Assembly: GCA_944472135.2 (NCBI GenBank)
Contig: OX235270.1
Span: forward strand, 121,163,842-121,227,841
Length of the DNA stretch: 64,000 nt
Direction: 5' to 3'
Source: Trichobilharzia regenti
Lineage: Eukaryota; Platyhelminthes; Trematoda; Strigeidida; Schistosomatidae
Shown: positions 1-10,994 of the stretch, piece by piece
Layout of the letters: every line of letters begins with the position of its first letter
How positions within the stretch are numbered: the first letter of the stretch is position 1
Notes under the pieces: generated by a model
Seen by the model: only the letters and a program-made list of their open reading frames with translations
Databases searched by the model: none
What the model was told of the DNA's origin: nothing
Made by a program: the position numbers and the translations under genes

Positions 1-282
1 TTATTATTATTATTTATTATATCCTTTAATTCCTAGAGGAACACAGGGCTTCAGCCGCGCGTCTCCATTGCCTTCGGTTTTCTACCAACTTTTTCGCTCC
101 GCTCCAAGTCTGCCCACATGTTTTCCTTTCCTCTTCAAACGACCTCCTCAAAGTCACCCTTGTACTGAAAACCAACTCGCTGCTTCCCTTTAGAATTACA
201 CTCGAGCGATGGCTTGTCTAGTGGTGTCACTTGATGGTTTGTTTCCTCAGAGTATGGTCAATCCATCTCCATTTCTTCCTGC

Positions 283-759
283 CTATTTGCTTCGCGATCG
301 GTTCCTGGTTGGTTCGCTCATTGCCAGAGATCCCTGTTGCTTATATTTTCTGGCTGGCCATCTGATCTTGAGTATTGAGCGACAACAACTGTTAATGAAG
401 GTCTGAAGTTTGTTGGAGATGCTCTTTATGACGCGCCGGGCAAGTATCTCTTCCGTATAGTGAGTAGCGCTGACTGACTTCACATTGGAGTTGAAAATCC
501 GGATCTTATTTTTCGGGCTTAGTGATGCTGACCTCCACACAGACTTCAGGGTAATGAAGGCCTGTCTTGCTTTTCCGATTCTGGCTTTGATATCCTCGTC
601 AGTTCCGCCTTTAGTTGAAACGATGCTTCCCAGGTAGGTGAAGGAGGTTGTTTCTTTCAGATTTCTCCCATTTATGCTGGCTGATTGTTGTCTGTCGTTG
701 TTGCGTGGCTGTTGGTGTTGACCAGGAATCTTCATCACCCCTGTTTTATCTATGTTCAC
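283..759 (-). pseudogene. RTE reverse transcriptase thumb and C-terminal region
   Basis: This 158-residue stretch continues the reverse transcriptase. It has the YLGSIVSTKGGTDEDI block typical of RTE elements after the palm, then IGKARQAFITLKSVW. The same peptide block recurs in the relatives at 33303-33503 and 39995-40351. It is in a different frame from the palm at 941-1360. Confidence 0.8.
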
Positions 760-767
760 CTGAAGTC

Positions 768-1360
768 CTATCCTCTCCGGATGCTTCTTCTGCCAGCTTG
801 TTGCTTTTCACTTGCGTATCTTCCAGTTTGTGGGAAATCAGACATATATACCACATCGGCAAAGTCCAGATCCTCCAAGTTTTTGTGTGTCCATTTTATG
901 CCTGTTTCCTCGCTGCCTGGCCCGTTGTCTGTCGCATTATTCAGTCTACTGCAATGAGGAAGATCATTGGCAATAATAGACAGCCTTGCATCCCTCCCGT
1001 TCTCACTTCGAAGGCTTCCGTAAGTTCCCCATTCTGAATTATTTGGCATGCAGCATTGTCGTATAACTGTTGGATGAGATGTATAATTGTCGATGGGACC
1101 CCGTAGTAGCTAAGTAGTAGCAAAATCACCTCTCGATAGACGCCGTCGAAGGCCTTTTCAAAGTCGATGAAGTTGAGATAGAGGGGTGACTGACATTCCA
1201 AGCTTTGTTCAATGATAACCCGTAGAGTGGCGATTTGATCAATACATGACTTGTTTCTCCTGAATCCAGCTTGTTCCGGTTGAAGTGTTTCGTCCAGGGC
1301 TTGTTTGATTCTCTCCAGGATGATTCGGCTTAGTATTTTGCTTGGAATGGACAGAAGCAT
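768..1360 (-). pseudogene. RTE reverse transcriptase fingers and palm, broken
   Basis: The 139-residue open stretch at 941-1360 has reverse transcriptase blocks in order: SKILSRIILERI, the PEQAGFRRNKSCIDQI block, then FIDFEKAFDGV with the first catalytic aspartate, and a decayed GGMQGCLLLP in place of the usual RQGCLLSP. The next frame (768-1049) holds LDFADVVYMS where active elements have FADD, so the second aspartate is valine. Together with the frameshift between the two stretches this rules out activity. Confidence 0.85.
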
Positions 1361-1928
1361 AATTCCATGCCAGTTCTTGCATTGACTTAAGTCTCCTTTC
1401 TTTGGTAGTTTGAATAAGTATCCTTTCTTTCACTCCTCGGGTACTTTGCCCTCTTTCCACACCTTCTCTAGCAATGGCGTCATCAAGTCCGCTGTTGTCT
1501 CTGGGTCGATTTTCAAAGCTTCTGCTGGGATTCCATCTGATCCTGATGCTTTTTCAGCTTTTAGCATCTTGATTGCATTCAGGACCTCTGATTTCATCGG
1601 GGGCCGATGTTCACTGGTAGTTCTACTTCCGTTGTTGGTATTGTCGGGTGCTTTGTAGGTGGCAGTCGATTTAGAAGTCTTTTGAAGTGCTCAGCCCAGT
1701 ATTTCCTTTGTTCTACCTCTTTGGTGATTGAATTTTCATTGTCATTCTTGACTGACTTAATCTGTGTCGAACTTTTTCCCGATAGGTGTCTAGTTGTTTG
1801 GTAGAGTGTGGCGAGGTCTCCTTTGCCTGCAGCCTGTTCTGCTTCACTTTCCATGGCCTCATAATATTTTCCTTTGTCTTCCCTGGCACTCTTCTTCACT
1901 CTTTTGTTCAGCGTATTGTAGCTTGCAT

Positions 1929-2742
1929 TCAACTCCTGTCTTTGTTGCTCGTCGATGCACTACACAATTTTTGTTTCACTATCCTTCTCTCTTCTATTCG
2001 TTTCCAAGTGTCCGTAGTGAGCCACTGTTTGTCCTGTCTCTTTTTTCTGCCTAGAACGTTCATGCAGGTTTGACCCCACACCGTTTTCAAGTTGTCCCAG
2101 TGCTTTTCGACGCTGACCTTTCCGCTGGTGTTGACTTGTGTCTCGGCTTTGTCCTTTATGTTTGCAATGAAGATGTCCTTTGTAGGCTGGTCCTTCAGTT
2201 TTTGAGTGTTGAACTTGGCTTGTCGTCTATCTGCAGCTCGTGATTCCCTGAAAGCTTTTAGTTTGATTTGGATTGTCCCTTGTACGAGATAGTGGTCTGA
2301 GCCAACGTCTGCTCCTCTTTTTGTTTTTGTGTCCAGTAGGCTGCGTCTCCACTTCCTTGAGCAACATTGAGATGAAGTCGATTTGGTTTTTTGTTTGCCC
2401 GTCTGGTGACACCCACGTAGCCTTGTGGATATCTTTGTGTTTGTATACGCTGCCACCAATCACTAGTTCGTTGGAGGCTCAGAAGTCGGCGAAGAGTCCT
2501 CCATTTTCATTCATTTCTTTTAGAGCTTCTCTACCCATGATGAGTTCCCTTCCTGAGTTGTCTGGTCTCAGGTTAGCGTTCATGTTTTAATGTCACCAGC
2601 TGGAGTATTGTCCATTGTTGCCTGTAGTTGTCTGTAGAATTCTTCTTTCTTTTCGAGTTCGGCGTTGTTTGTTAGTGGATAACGTCGTATAATTGACACT
2701 TTCCTTCCTTTGGAGTTGAATTCGGCGGTCTTCGCTACATTA
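1929..2742 (-). pseudogene. RTE endonuclease domain, frame-broken
   Basis: Reading down from 2742, the frame carries the middle and end of an apurinic-type endonuclease. A stretch with WVSPDGQTKNQIDFI at about 2350-2410 is the usual RTE endonuclease sequence just before the SDH motif. The seen form GSDHYLV follows in another frame near 2290. An in-frame stop occurs near 2586, and at least one frameshift lies near 2340. The N-terminal catalytic residues are missing because the element is truncated at about 2742. In an active element this domain would nick target DNA. Confidence 0.75.
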
Positions 2743-2976
2743 ATCTACCTACATAAAAACTCTTGTTTCTGTAGAATTTCCTGCCAAGTGTTTGTGGTAC
2801 TGAATCTGTGGATATAATCTTATTGATAGATGATACCTATAACTGTTTGGATTTTGTGAATTTTTAACATGAACTCATACCTCTAACTGTATTTATTGTT
2901 GGATTTATGTGTTCAAGTTGACCCAAGTCAGTGTGTCTATGGTTTTGGTGTTATTTTATTTAACTGTGCTTCTGCA
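2743..2976. other. Stretch without a recognised gene
   Basis: AT-rich filler between the RTE 5' break and the 0.9-kb repeat. I see no conserved frame or repeat. Confidence 0.5.
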
Positions 2977-3856
2977 GGAACAGCAATATACAAATTGAAG
3001 GCTCGAGTTATTTCTGATTTTTACGAGGGCTTAGATCTTTATCTTGAAAAAGATAATAATGAACGCCTTGACAGATCATGCTTCTACCATTGTTGAGACG
3101 CGACCACGCGGGATCTGCACATATTTATGGCGCGTCTTATAAACTAACTTGCTGTCCATTGTCGGATCTTTAAATACCACTCCACAATGCCTTATCTCAC
3201 TTATTTTCTAATAACGTCTTTACTTGATCCTCATTATATTCCATTAAACCTGACATTTTATAGCTTTTTATTAATTTGATTCGACCTATTCTATTCCTAT
3301 TCTCTGTAGGGTAGGGTTGCGCACCAAATGCACAAAAAGGCATAAAAATATAAAAAAAACCGACATAAGGAAAAAATGTATTAAAACCAAAAGTGGACAT
3401 CGTGATAGTGCAAACTGTACAGGAAGCATTATACATTGCAAATGAACTTTGTCAGCCTAGGGAGTTTCCTTTATTAATGCATTTATTAGTGATGTTTGCA
3501 CTTTATTGATTCACCTTAGTACTTTTACTTTTCTAAAAACAGCTTTCAATCCGTTGTAAACGTTGTACTTACCTCAATATTGGTTGGTTATCGTATGCCG
3601 ACAACCACGGGATGAAAACGAAACGAAGTCGATTTTCCCGCTCAACCTGGAGGACAATTGTACAATTCAATAACTATATAGCCTAGTTCAGACAATGAGT
3701 GTAATTATATATATGTATCAAATATTTCACTGTTGAAACATTATTAACTTGTAGACAATCTACGATTTGATATTATATCATACTTGATCGTGCCTGTAAA
3801 AATGGCATGCATTTTCATGTAAATTTATATGTTTATATGAGAATATACATTATTAT
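2977..3856 (+). repeat. 0.9-kb retroelement 3' end, copy 1
   Basis: Sequence from the TCTGCAGGAACAGC motif to an ATTATTATTA tail recurs at 53669-54612 in the same direction and at 59287-60232 inverted. The tail (TATATGAGAATA then ATT repeats) and the absence of a long frame suggest the 3' end of a non-LTR element. The upstream sequence here (2743-2976) is not shared with the other copies. A short reading frame across its 5' edge ends at 3096; I do not recognise it. Confidence 0.7.
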
Positions 3857-4090
3857 TAACTGTATTGTATGTTGTATTGTATTAATGTTGTCGCTTGTTG
3901 CCGTTTTGCTGTGAAGTCTTTTCCTTTTATTCCTATTTTTAATGAAATAGGATGGGATGATCGGAAATCCAAATATTTGTTTGAATGTGTGGGTTTTCTG
4001 TAAACACTGGTGTTTCGCTTCCCATCTTCTTTCCTTTTTACACTGCAATCTAACATTGGAAGTTCCCATTCCTGACTTTCCGATTCATAA
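3850..4090 (-). pseudogene. Inverted Penelope-like element fragment
   Basis: On the - strand this reads through the PLE block LDCSVKRKEDGK, then KPTHSNKYLDFRSSHP. That is the post-palm part of PLE reverse transcriptase, where the family has a KPTHTN-type motif. It is the mirror image of the + strand fragment that starts at about 4101. It stops in an AT-rich tail near 3850. Confidence 0.75.
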
Positions 4091-4136
4091 GTGAGGGTAG
4101 AATCAATTCAATTCACTTATGAATCGGAAAGTCAGG
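4071..4136. repeat. Perfect 24-bp palindrome arms at PLE head-to-head junction
   Basis: Positions 4071-4094 and 4113-4136 are perfect reverse complements, separated by 18 bases. Beyond them the inverted match continues imperfectly to about 3960 and 4250, because the same PLE segment lies on both sides in opposite directions. Confidence 0.9.
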
Positions 4137-5150
4137 AAGGCGAACTTCCAATGTTAGATTGCAGTGTTAAAAAAGAAAGAAGATGGGAAGTTAAACACCA
4201 GTGTTTACAGGAAACCCACACATTCAAACAGATATTTGGACTTCCGATCATTCCATCCTATGTCAATGAAAATAGGATTGGTGAAATTTTTAAGTGGCAG
4301 ATCACAATAACTAAGAAGTACCAAGGAAAATCTAAGACAGGGAGTGATAAACATAAAAGAAGCCTTGAAACTTAATAAATACCCGGACAAATTAGTCCGG
4401 AAATATGAAAGGAAATCTAAAAATAAAATAAATAATGATAGTAGCTATAGTGATAATAATAATGATAATAATAGTGATAATAATAATATTAATGACGACA
4501 CCAACAATAAGGAACCTAAATCATCAGTAGTAGTTCCATACGAGAAAGGAACCTCGGAAGCCTTACGCAGAATTCTTAACAAGGCAGGAATAAAAGTGGC
4601 TGGCATTCAAACTCATAAGCTTTTTCGGTTAAAGGATCCTGTGGAGCCATTAAAACAAAACAATTTAATTTATCTAATACCCTGCTGGAATTATTGTCAG
4701 GTCAAATACATAGACCAAATTAGTGGAACAAGGGCAGTCAGACTAATTGAACATAAAAACCTAGCTAAATCTAGACTGGTTGACCCGAATAAGATAAGAA
4801 TTCTAGAGAATAGTTCAGCTATAGCACTATATGCAGTTACACACAACCATACAATAGGATGGATGGGATAGGATGACAGTTTTAAAATCTAATGTCACAG
4901 GGTATAGGAGAGATTGATAACAAAGGCTTTGTTAATCGAATCAACGGCAAATACATGTAATAGAAACGATTCAACACCTGTCCCTGACATCTGGAATAAT
5001 CTACTATCCCTACAACAAATACGAGAGAACAAAGAAAATTATAAAACTCAAGTTTCGAAGTCGTGTGATCACAATTGATATGATTATGAACAATAAGTTT
5101 TTTCGAAACGTCATCCAGTATACAATACTGTTTCACTGTGTGGTATATCT
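4101..5150 (+). pseudogene. Penelope-like element: RT end plus GIY-YIG endonuclease
   Basis: The fragment starts with the PLE block IQFTYESESQEGELPMLDCS and runs through KPTHTN-like (ETHTFKQIFG) sequence. After a frameshift near 4340 an open stretch of 175 residues (4344-4871) follows, with an asparagine- and aspartate-rich linker, a VVVPYEKGTSEALRRILNKA block, and the GIY-YIG-type domain. In that domain LIYLIPCWNYCQVKYID replaces the expected CxxCxxxYIGQT pattern, so the zinc-like cysteine pair and the YIG tyrosine-glycine are damaged. Residual coding similarity (ITKALLIES, PDIWNNLLSLQ) runs on to about 5060 in another frame. PLEs encode a telomerase-related reverse transcriptase and a GIY-YIG nuclease. 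This copy lacks the reverse transcriptase core. Confidence 0.85.
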
Positions 5151-5879
5151 AATAAACAAACTAATATGGAATCGCTTACTATCACAGCACCGAAGTTTTA
5201 CACATATATCTCCCTAATTATTTTAATATTATTTTATGAAGTTTTGTGTGGCAAGGACCTTTCGTCTCAGATTCCTTTTGACTTCCAAATTTCAGACTTG
5301 GTCAAATTCTTCAGTCTGTCTAAACCTGGAACAGGTTTTTATTTTAAATAATCTTTCCCAAGAACAATGTCTTTCCTGGACAATAAAAATCAAGACAGAA
5401 TTGAGGATAAAATATTGTATATTTGACCCTGTCATCTAGAACATGTTCAGTAAATAGGCCCGAATTTTTCTTATTTTAAATGTCTGTCGGATTCTGAAAT
5501 TGCCATCTATGTTGAGTTTTCTTGTTAAGGAGCGGAAAGGTTTTTTGATGCAGCTTTCCATGTAATTTAGCCAGTATGAGTATAATACAGTAATCTGAGT
5601 GCAGAAGGTTTTTTCCACGCTTCATATTATCCCCTGGCCATTTGTGAGCATTAAATCAGGAGTATTTTCGGTGGGGTTTGAAGGTGCTAATTATTTAAGG
5701 AGTCTGCAGTAGCTATGTACATTTTGCATCTATTTAATCATGTTTTATTGGTGTTTACATATCATATTATGCATTCTAATCGTATTATTAATCCCGGGAT
5801 TTTATAAAACGTTTTAAACCCAAAAACTTTCATATTTGCAATAAACTCAAGAAAAAGCACCATGGAGGTTGGCAGCGTG
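5151..5879. other. Stretch without a recognised gene
   Basis: Probably PLE 3' remains followed by 5' sequence of the next element. Only short unconvincing frames are present. Confidence 0.5.
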
Positions 5880-5894
5880 CCTTAAAATCTACAC

Positions 5895-6590
5895 CCATAC
5901 ATCACACCACTGTTCCAGTTATCATTAGTACCAACTGCCGGTCCCTGCCTAATAAAATTCTGGATTTTCAGTCCTGTTGTCGTCCGTACCTACCACAATA
6001 CTGGTATTGTCACTCTACAAGAAACCTGGCTCCATGACTCATACGATGACAATATTGTGTCTCTAAACAATTTCAATGTTTTTCGACAAGACCGTGTTTG
6101 TTCCAAGAAAAAATGTGGTGGAGGTGTTGCAACTTTTATTCACTCAAAATGGTCCATTTCTAACAAAGTTTGTTTCAAATTCTCGAATGACTTCATTGAT
6201 TGCATCACTGTGAGATGTCGCCCGAAACACCTGTCAAAATACAAATTCATTTATATTTCTAATGTTTATGTCTCTCCTGGCTGTACCATATTGGATTTAT
6301 CTATGTTCGCTGATGAATTCACCGCTTTTGCTGCAGCTTGCTTCGAGAACTCTTTATCAATAGTAACTGGCGACTTCAATGGAAGCGATTGCTCCTTCCT
6401 TATATCACTTGGTCATGACAATATTGTTAACTTTGCCACCCGTCTTGGTAAAAACTGGATCTAGTATTTATCAATGATGTTGGTATATATGAAGCTCGCA
6501 AACGTGCTCCTTACTTACTCTGACCACTGCATCATACGTGTGCTGCCTAAAATATATTCCAAATCACACAAAGGTGTCTAAGTAAAGTTC
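5895..6590 (+). pseudogene. CR1-like endonuclease domain, frame-broken
   Basis: In order the frame shows a TNCRSLPNK start block, then after a frameshift LQETWLHDSY with the catalytic glutamate, a CGGGVATFIHSKWS block, VTGDFNGSDCSF at about 6366-6400, and YSDHCIIRVLPK near 6515 in a further frame. These are the standard endonuclease motifs of CR1/jockey-type elements. The longest open piece is 6057-6464. Confidence 0.85.
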
Positions 6591-6634
6591 AACGGAGATG
6601 CTACTCAAAAGACAACCTAGACAAGCTCAGATGC

Positions 6635-8456
6635 ATGTTGAAAGACACTAACTGGGACTTATTTACAGAACAAACATTAGATGAAACAATCACAAACACT
6701 ACCGATTATCTTAAATTCTGTTTCGAAATATGTTGTCCTAAAGAAACATTATTCATTCGATTTGATCGCTTATCTTCGCCATATCTCAAAAAGCTACGTA
6801 GAAATAAAGAACTGTTGTTCAAAACAAATGATAAGCCTGGTGTAAAAAAGTTAAACATTCTGATAAAACTGGAAATAAAAAGACTAAATGTTTTATATAA
6901 TCAAAGATTTTTGTCATGTAAAACCCCTTCTAATTTATGGAAACTTTTCAAAGAAATTACTAACGGTAAGCGATGTATTTCTGTTCCATCTCTTAATGTT
7001 GACACTCTTAATAAATCTTTCATACGCTCTTCTGTTGATACCCTTCCAAATGATACAAATCATATTGACAATAACTTTAGTGGTTTTAATACCCTTGATG
7101 TGCTTAAATGTCTCCGGTCTCTTAAGCCTTCTCAAAGCCTTGGTCCTGACGGCATACCTGCCATTGTCCTCAGGAATTGTGCTGATATTTTGTGTTATCC
7201 TCTTACTAACATTTTTAATGCTTCTTTTTCCGGTAACGTTCTACCTTTTGCATGGAAAAACATTAAAATTATCCCTATACCAAAACCATCTTCTGGTTCT
7301 GATATTAAATTTCGGCCTATTGCAATTACTTCCCCCTTTTTAAAATTGATGGAAAAATTACTTTTACTTCGTCTTGAAGCTGCTTTGAAACCTTTTAATG
7401 ATCCTAAACAATTTGCATACAAACATGGTAGAAGTACCTTGGATGCTGCGGTCGTCTTATATCACAATGTTGTCTCTTGTTTAGACAAAGGTGCTAAATA
7501 TGTTCGTAGTGCTTTCTTAGACTACACATCTGCTTTTGACTCTGTACCTAGGGGCCTTTTGTTAAATAAGCTATCGTTGACACAAACAGGATCCTGGGCA
7601 AAGAGTTGGTTGCATTCCTATTTTTCTGATAGAATGCAGTATACTGTATATAACGGCAAATCTTCTTCTACCTCGCTTACAAAATCCGGTGTTCCACAAG
7701 GTGCTGTCCTCTCTCCTTTTCTTTTTTCTTTCTTCCTACATGACCTGCCTCATTCAAACGAAACTAACTTTGTCAAATATGCAGATGATCTGACTGTATC
7801 ACTGCCTATCACTTCCGAGTCTGACAGCTCCAAACTTAATAGCTTTCTGTTGGACATCAACAACTGGTCCAAGTCAAATGGTCTTATATTAAATCCTTCC
7901 AAATGTCAGGCACTTGACTTTACTTTCAAGCATCGACGTGACTTACTTGAACTAGTTAGCTCGCATGATCCCTGTAGCATAGATGGCACGGAAATTGAAA
8001 CCAAATCAAGCATTAAATACCTTGGATTAGTTCTTTCCTCTGACCTTTCATGGTCATCCACATCTTATCTATCTCTAAGAAAATGTTTCGTCTTACCTTC
8101 TACATTAAAAAGTTAAGACAATCAGGTATCAACCAACCTTTAGTTTTGCAATTTTTAAACTCCTGTATTTTACCTATTGTACTCTATTGCTCTCCATTAA
8201 TCTTTCCTGGGCTTCTCAAAAAGATTATATCATATTACGAAGAGCATTAAATGCTGTGAGTAGGGCTTGTGGTCTGACACTGCATGAGCTCAATAACACT
8301 ATAGTCGAGAGGCATAAAATTCCTCTACAAAATGGGCAAAGGCTATGCTTTCAGACCCTCTGCAACCCATTTATACACACATATCTCATTGTATCTCATC
8401 AGGTAGGAACAGAAGTCAATAGAAAAAGTTATATACACGTATCACTAAGTATATAA
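6635..8456 (+). pseudogene. CR1-like reverse transcriptase, one frameshift from intact
   Basis: A 493-residue open frame (6635-8116) holds all core reverse transcriptase motifs: LKPSQSLGPDGIP, FRPIAITSPFLKLMEK, QFAYKHGRSTLDA, FLDYTSAFDSVP with the first catalytic aspartate, SGVPQGAVLSPFLFS and VKYADDLTVS with the catalytic pair. KYLGLVLSSDLSW follows. A frameshift near 8060-8110 moves the C-terminal region into the frame that ends at 8250, and then into the frame ending at 8456. The palm is well preserved, so the copy is younger than the RTE and PLE relics. Confidence 0.9.
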
Positions 8457-8501
8457 AATTCTAAAATAACATATTAATCCCATACTTTATGTGACGAAGA
8501 C

Positions 8502-8871
8502 TGTGAGCCACGTCTCATAGATCGTCAATGTCCAGCCCTTGCTACGCTCGGGCTCGCGCTGTTCCTTGAAGTTTCTCAGAAACGCTTAGTAATAACGGAC
8601 GCAAAACCAAAACACCGATTGTTTACTCGAGAATTCTTTATTGTAACACCAATATATAGCCAACTTTAAAATTAAGCTTTAACTAAGGTCTATGAACAAA
8701 TATTACAATAATAAATCACAGTAATACTTCTGACAGTTTTGGCCTGACTTCTTTCTAAACAGCGACCGATGAGACGATGACTGGTGTATCGATGTCTCCG
8801 CGAAAATATAGGGAAGCTGGGTTTGAGCAAGCAACCATGAATTGATCGTTCAATCTTCAACTACGTTGACA
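8502..8871 (-). mobile_element. Solo BEL/Pao-type LTR with 5-bp target duplication, copy 1
   Basis: A 370-bp LTR in - orientation lies in the CR1 3' region. It is flanked by the 5-bp direct repeat AAGAC at 8497-8501 and 8872-8876. It matches the LTRs at 48246, 50926, 51981, 54898 and 58314. Its outer end reads TGTCAACG on the - strand, with TG...CA ends. No internal retrotransposon sequence is present, so it is a solo LTR left by recombination. Confidence 0.93.
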
Positions 8872-9246
8872 AAGACTGTTTTATACGTGAAAATTTTAGG
8901 ATACTATATAATTAGCACAGTGAATCGACTCTTGCATCGTTCATTCGTTCATTATTTTATGCTGTCACTTTTTCTATCGTCTAATTATTACTGTGCTATT
9001 TTATTTTAGTTGGTATTACTATTATTAGTACAATTTTGTACTTTATGCATATTTTTCTCCGTATGGCATACATTATTTTGCTATGTAGCTGCTATAACAG
9101 TCGTTTTTATTACTATAATATAATATGTATTTTTAAATTTTTTGTCGTTTTTGAGTAAATTAAATGCGATATTGTACTGAATGCTGAAAATTCCTTGCTG
9201 TATCATTAGTACTGTTTTTGAAATAAAGCAAATAAATTATTATTAG

Positions 9247-9847
9247 CAGAGAATTTCTAAGGAGTGTAGCAAAAGCATGGTGCTGACAGAGTACCGTCAA
9301 CTGATATGCACACGATTGAAATGTGTGTATTTGTCCTTGTGCGGTTGTTTCGGCCTACATTTGCCGGTCGAATTTAACTCTTTAGGACTTAAAAAGTCAC
9401 CGAAGGTACACATTTGAGAATTAGTGACATTTGCAAGTCGGTCTCGTTTCGCAAGAGGCAGGGATGGGTGTGTTTGTTTCTCCTGAAACCAATAACTTCC
9501 CTGGCACTTATAATTCACCCACCAAACACCTGGTTTTTTGTTAATGCGAGGACAATACTTCTGTATTTCCTGATGTGTTGCACCCACTGGCAATCTAGCA
9601 GATTTTTCCAACTGTGCACAGAAATGATTGTATATAAGTGAAAAGGTCGTTTTATACTACTGGGATTAACACTTATCAAGTGTATGTATAATCTCCAGCG
9701 AACATGTTAAGCATATCTTGCTACCGCCTGTAAATTGTGACTGAATTATGTGGTTCTATTTCTGTAAAAATTTGATGATGCCTGTAAACTGCCGTCCATC
9801 ATGTACTGTACTATGAGAATAAATTTATTTATTCATTTATTTATATA
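9247..9847 (+). repeat. Probable retroelement 3' end adjoining CR1 tail
   Basis: This stretch ends in TGTACTGTACTATGAGAATAAA followed by ATTT repeats. A close relative of that ending (ATACTGTACAATGAGAATAA) occurs at about 40910-40945. It directly follows the CR1 tail, as if one element landed in the tail of another. A 104-residue - strand frame inside (9297-9611) has no recognised domain and I do not call it a gene. Confidence 0.45.
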
Positions 9848-10950
9848 GATTGTGGGGGCGAATTTCTCGAAAAGTTATAATCCCTTTATTGCGGCATACA
9901 GTGAGAATCATGGTAGACTGATGACTTTCGATGTTTCTGAGTAAAGAGAGAAAGTTTACACTTACTATCTCAAAAACAGTGATTAGTTGTATTGCAATAC
10001 TTTTGAAGCAGTTTACCAACCAACATGATTCTGCTTCTTAGGTTTAAGGGAAATTTGGGTTTGAGGATTTCAAACATTTTAAATATTCGCTAGAGTAACC
10101 GACCGATTTTTCGAAAGGTTGTTGCTCTAAGACGTGTTGAATGCAATATGACGATGAAGGACTTTCTGGTATTTTGAGGTTTGCGCACAAGACCGTGGAT
10201 CGAGCTTAATTCTATCAGTTAGCATTGCTTGTTGGGAGAGGCGATACCTCGTTATGCATGACACATGCTTTGATTCAGCTCCAGTATGCTTCGTTTATCC
10301 TTTTGTGTGGATTAAATCGCATTAATTCCGGTATCTAACTGCGCATGAACTAAAAAGTTCACCTGTTGCCGATTATTTCAAATTATTTCAAATGAACGAC
10401 AACTTCTAGTTTTGGTTTATGCAAGTCTTGTTGTCACCTATTAGCAACGTCGTGATAAAAATTTAGTGACATAGATTCTGATCTGCACTAAGGTGGGTGT
10501 TTATCCCATTGCTGGCAAAAGTAAGAAGAAGGAATAATATGTTTCATCAGTGTCCGTGCAAAGAGATGAATTCTGCAAGTTAATGTGATGGCTATTCACT
10601 TAATGCATTCAAACAAGCTACAGTAGCCAAAAGGGTAGATACTTTAGATTGAAGTCCGTGAAAAAGTTAGAATTTGTTCACGACTCTGAGAAGCCGTAAC
10701 CAGGGAAGAAACAGTTTTTCATAAGGTCATCAGTAATTTACTGGATTGTATAAATGATTTACAAGGACTTTTGGAAAATAACTGAGAGTGCATGTACAGA
10801 GATTTTTATTTTGAAAATACACTGCTTTTTGTTAAATCCCACTTAATGAACTATGTAACGTTAGCAAAAAAGTTGATTAGTTTTAGCTGAGCCTGAATTG
10901 TTTGAATCATCTATTTCACTGAACTTTTGGAGTACAATTTCGGTTGGCAG
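9848..10950. other. Upstream region of LDH copy 1, no gene seen
   Basis: I see no conserved frame or known repeat. It may contain LDH regulatory sequence. It is almost identical to 22120-23222. Confidence 0.5.
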
Positions 10951-10958
10951 TATATAAA
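10951..10958 (+). promoter_or_regulatory. TATA-like box before LDH copy 1
   Basis: TATATAAA lies 37 bp before the ATG at 10995. If it is a real core element, the 5' untranslated region would be only about 10-15 bases. It is AT-rich sequence in an AT-rich genome, so chance is possible. Confidence 0.3.
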
Positions 10959-10994
10959 GTCGTAGTTGTGGGTTACTTTGGTATTACTTCCAAA

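Larger units (their letters stand above)
1..2742 (-). mobile_element. RTE-clade non-LTR retrotransposon (SR2-like), 5'-truncated
   Basis: A - strand non-LTR element reads from an endonuclease domain near 2742 through reverse transcriptase to a C-terminal tail near 30. It ends in an (AAT)n-type tail, seen as repeated TTA at positions 1-18, which is typical of RTE elements. The frame is broken many times, so this is a dead copy. Two shorter relatives lie at 32858-34580 and 39545-40309 on the same strand. Assignment to RTE/SR2 rests on the order and wording of the domains; the family name is from memory of schistosome elements. Confidence 0.85.
5880..9246 (+). mobile_element. CR1-like non-LTR retrotransposon with nested solo LTR
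   Basis: The element reads endonuclease (about 5895-6590) then reverse transcriptase (6635-8456). After an LTR insertion (8502-8871) its 3' untranslated tail ends near 9246 in AAATAAATTATTATTA. The frame is broken near 6040, 6465 and 8100. No ORF1 was recognised upstream of 5880, so it is probably 5'-truncated. It is the likely source of the sequence at the tandem-duplication junction. Confidence 0.85.

Noticed and set aside
1..18. Telomere-like repeat at the window start
   Set aside because: TTA repeats are the 3' tail of the RTE element, not a telomeric motif.
3197..3436. 79-residue protein conserved in all three 0.9-kb repeats
   Set aside because: The frame is conserved because the repeats are recent copies; no start context or domain supports a gene.
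9297..9611. 104-residue protein on the - strand, repeated at 21569-21883
   Set aside because: It is identical only because the region is duplicated, has no known domain, and lies in likely retroelement 3' sequence.
10944..10994. Upstream extension of LDH (17 codons from a TTG)
   Set aside because: There is no ATG upstream of 10995, and 332 residues from that ATG is the normal LDH length.
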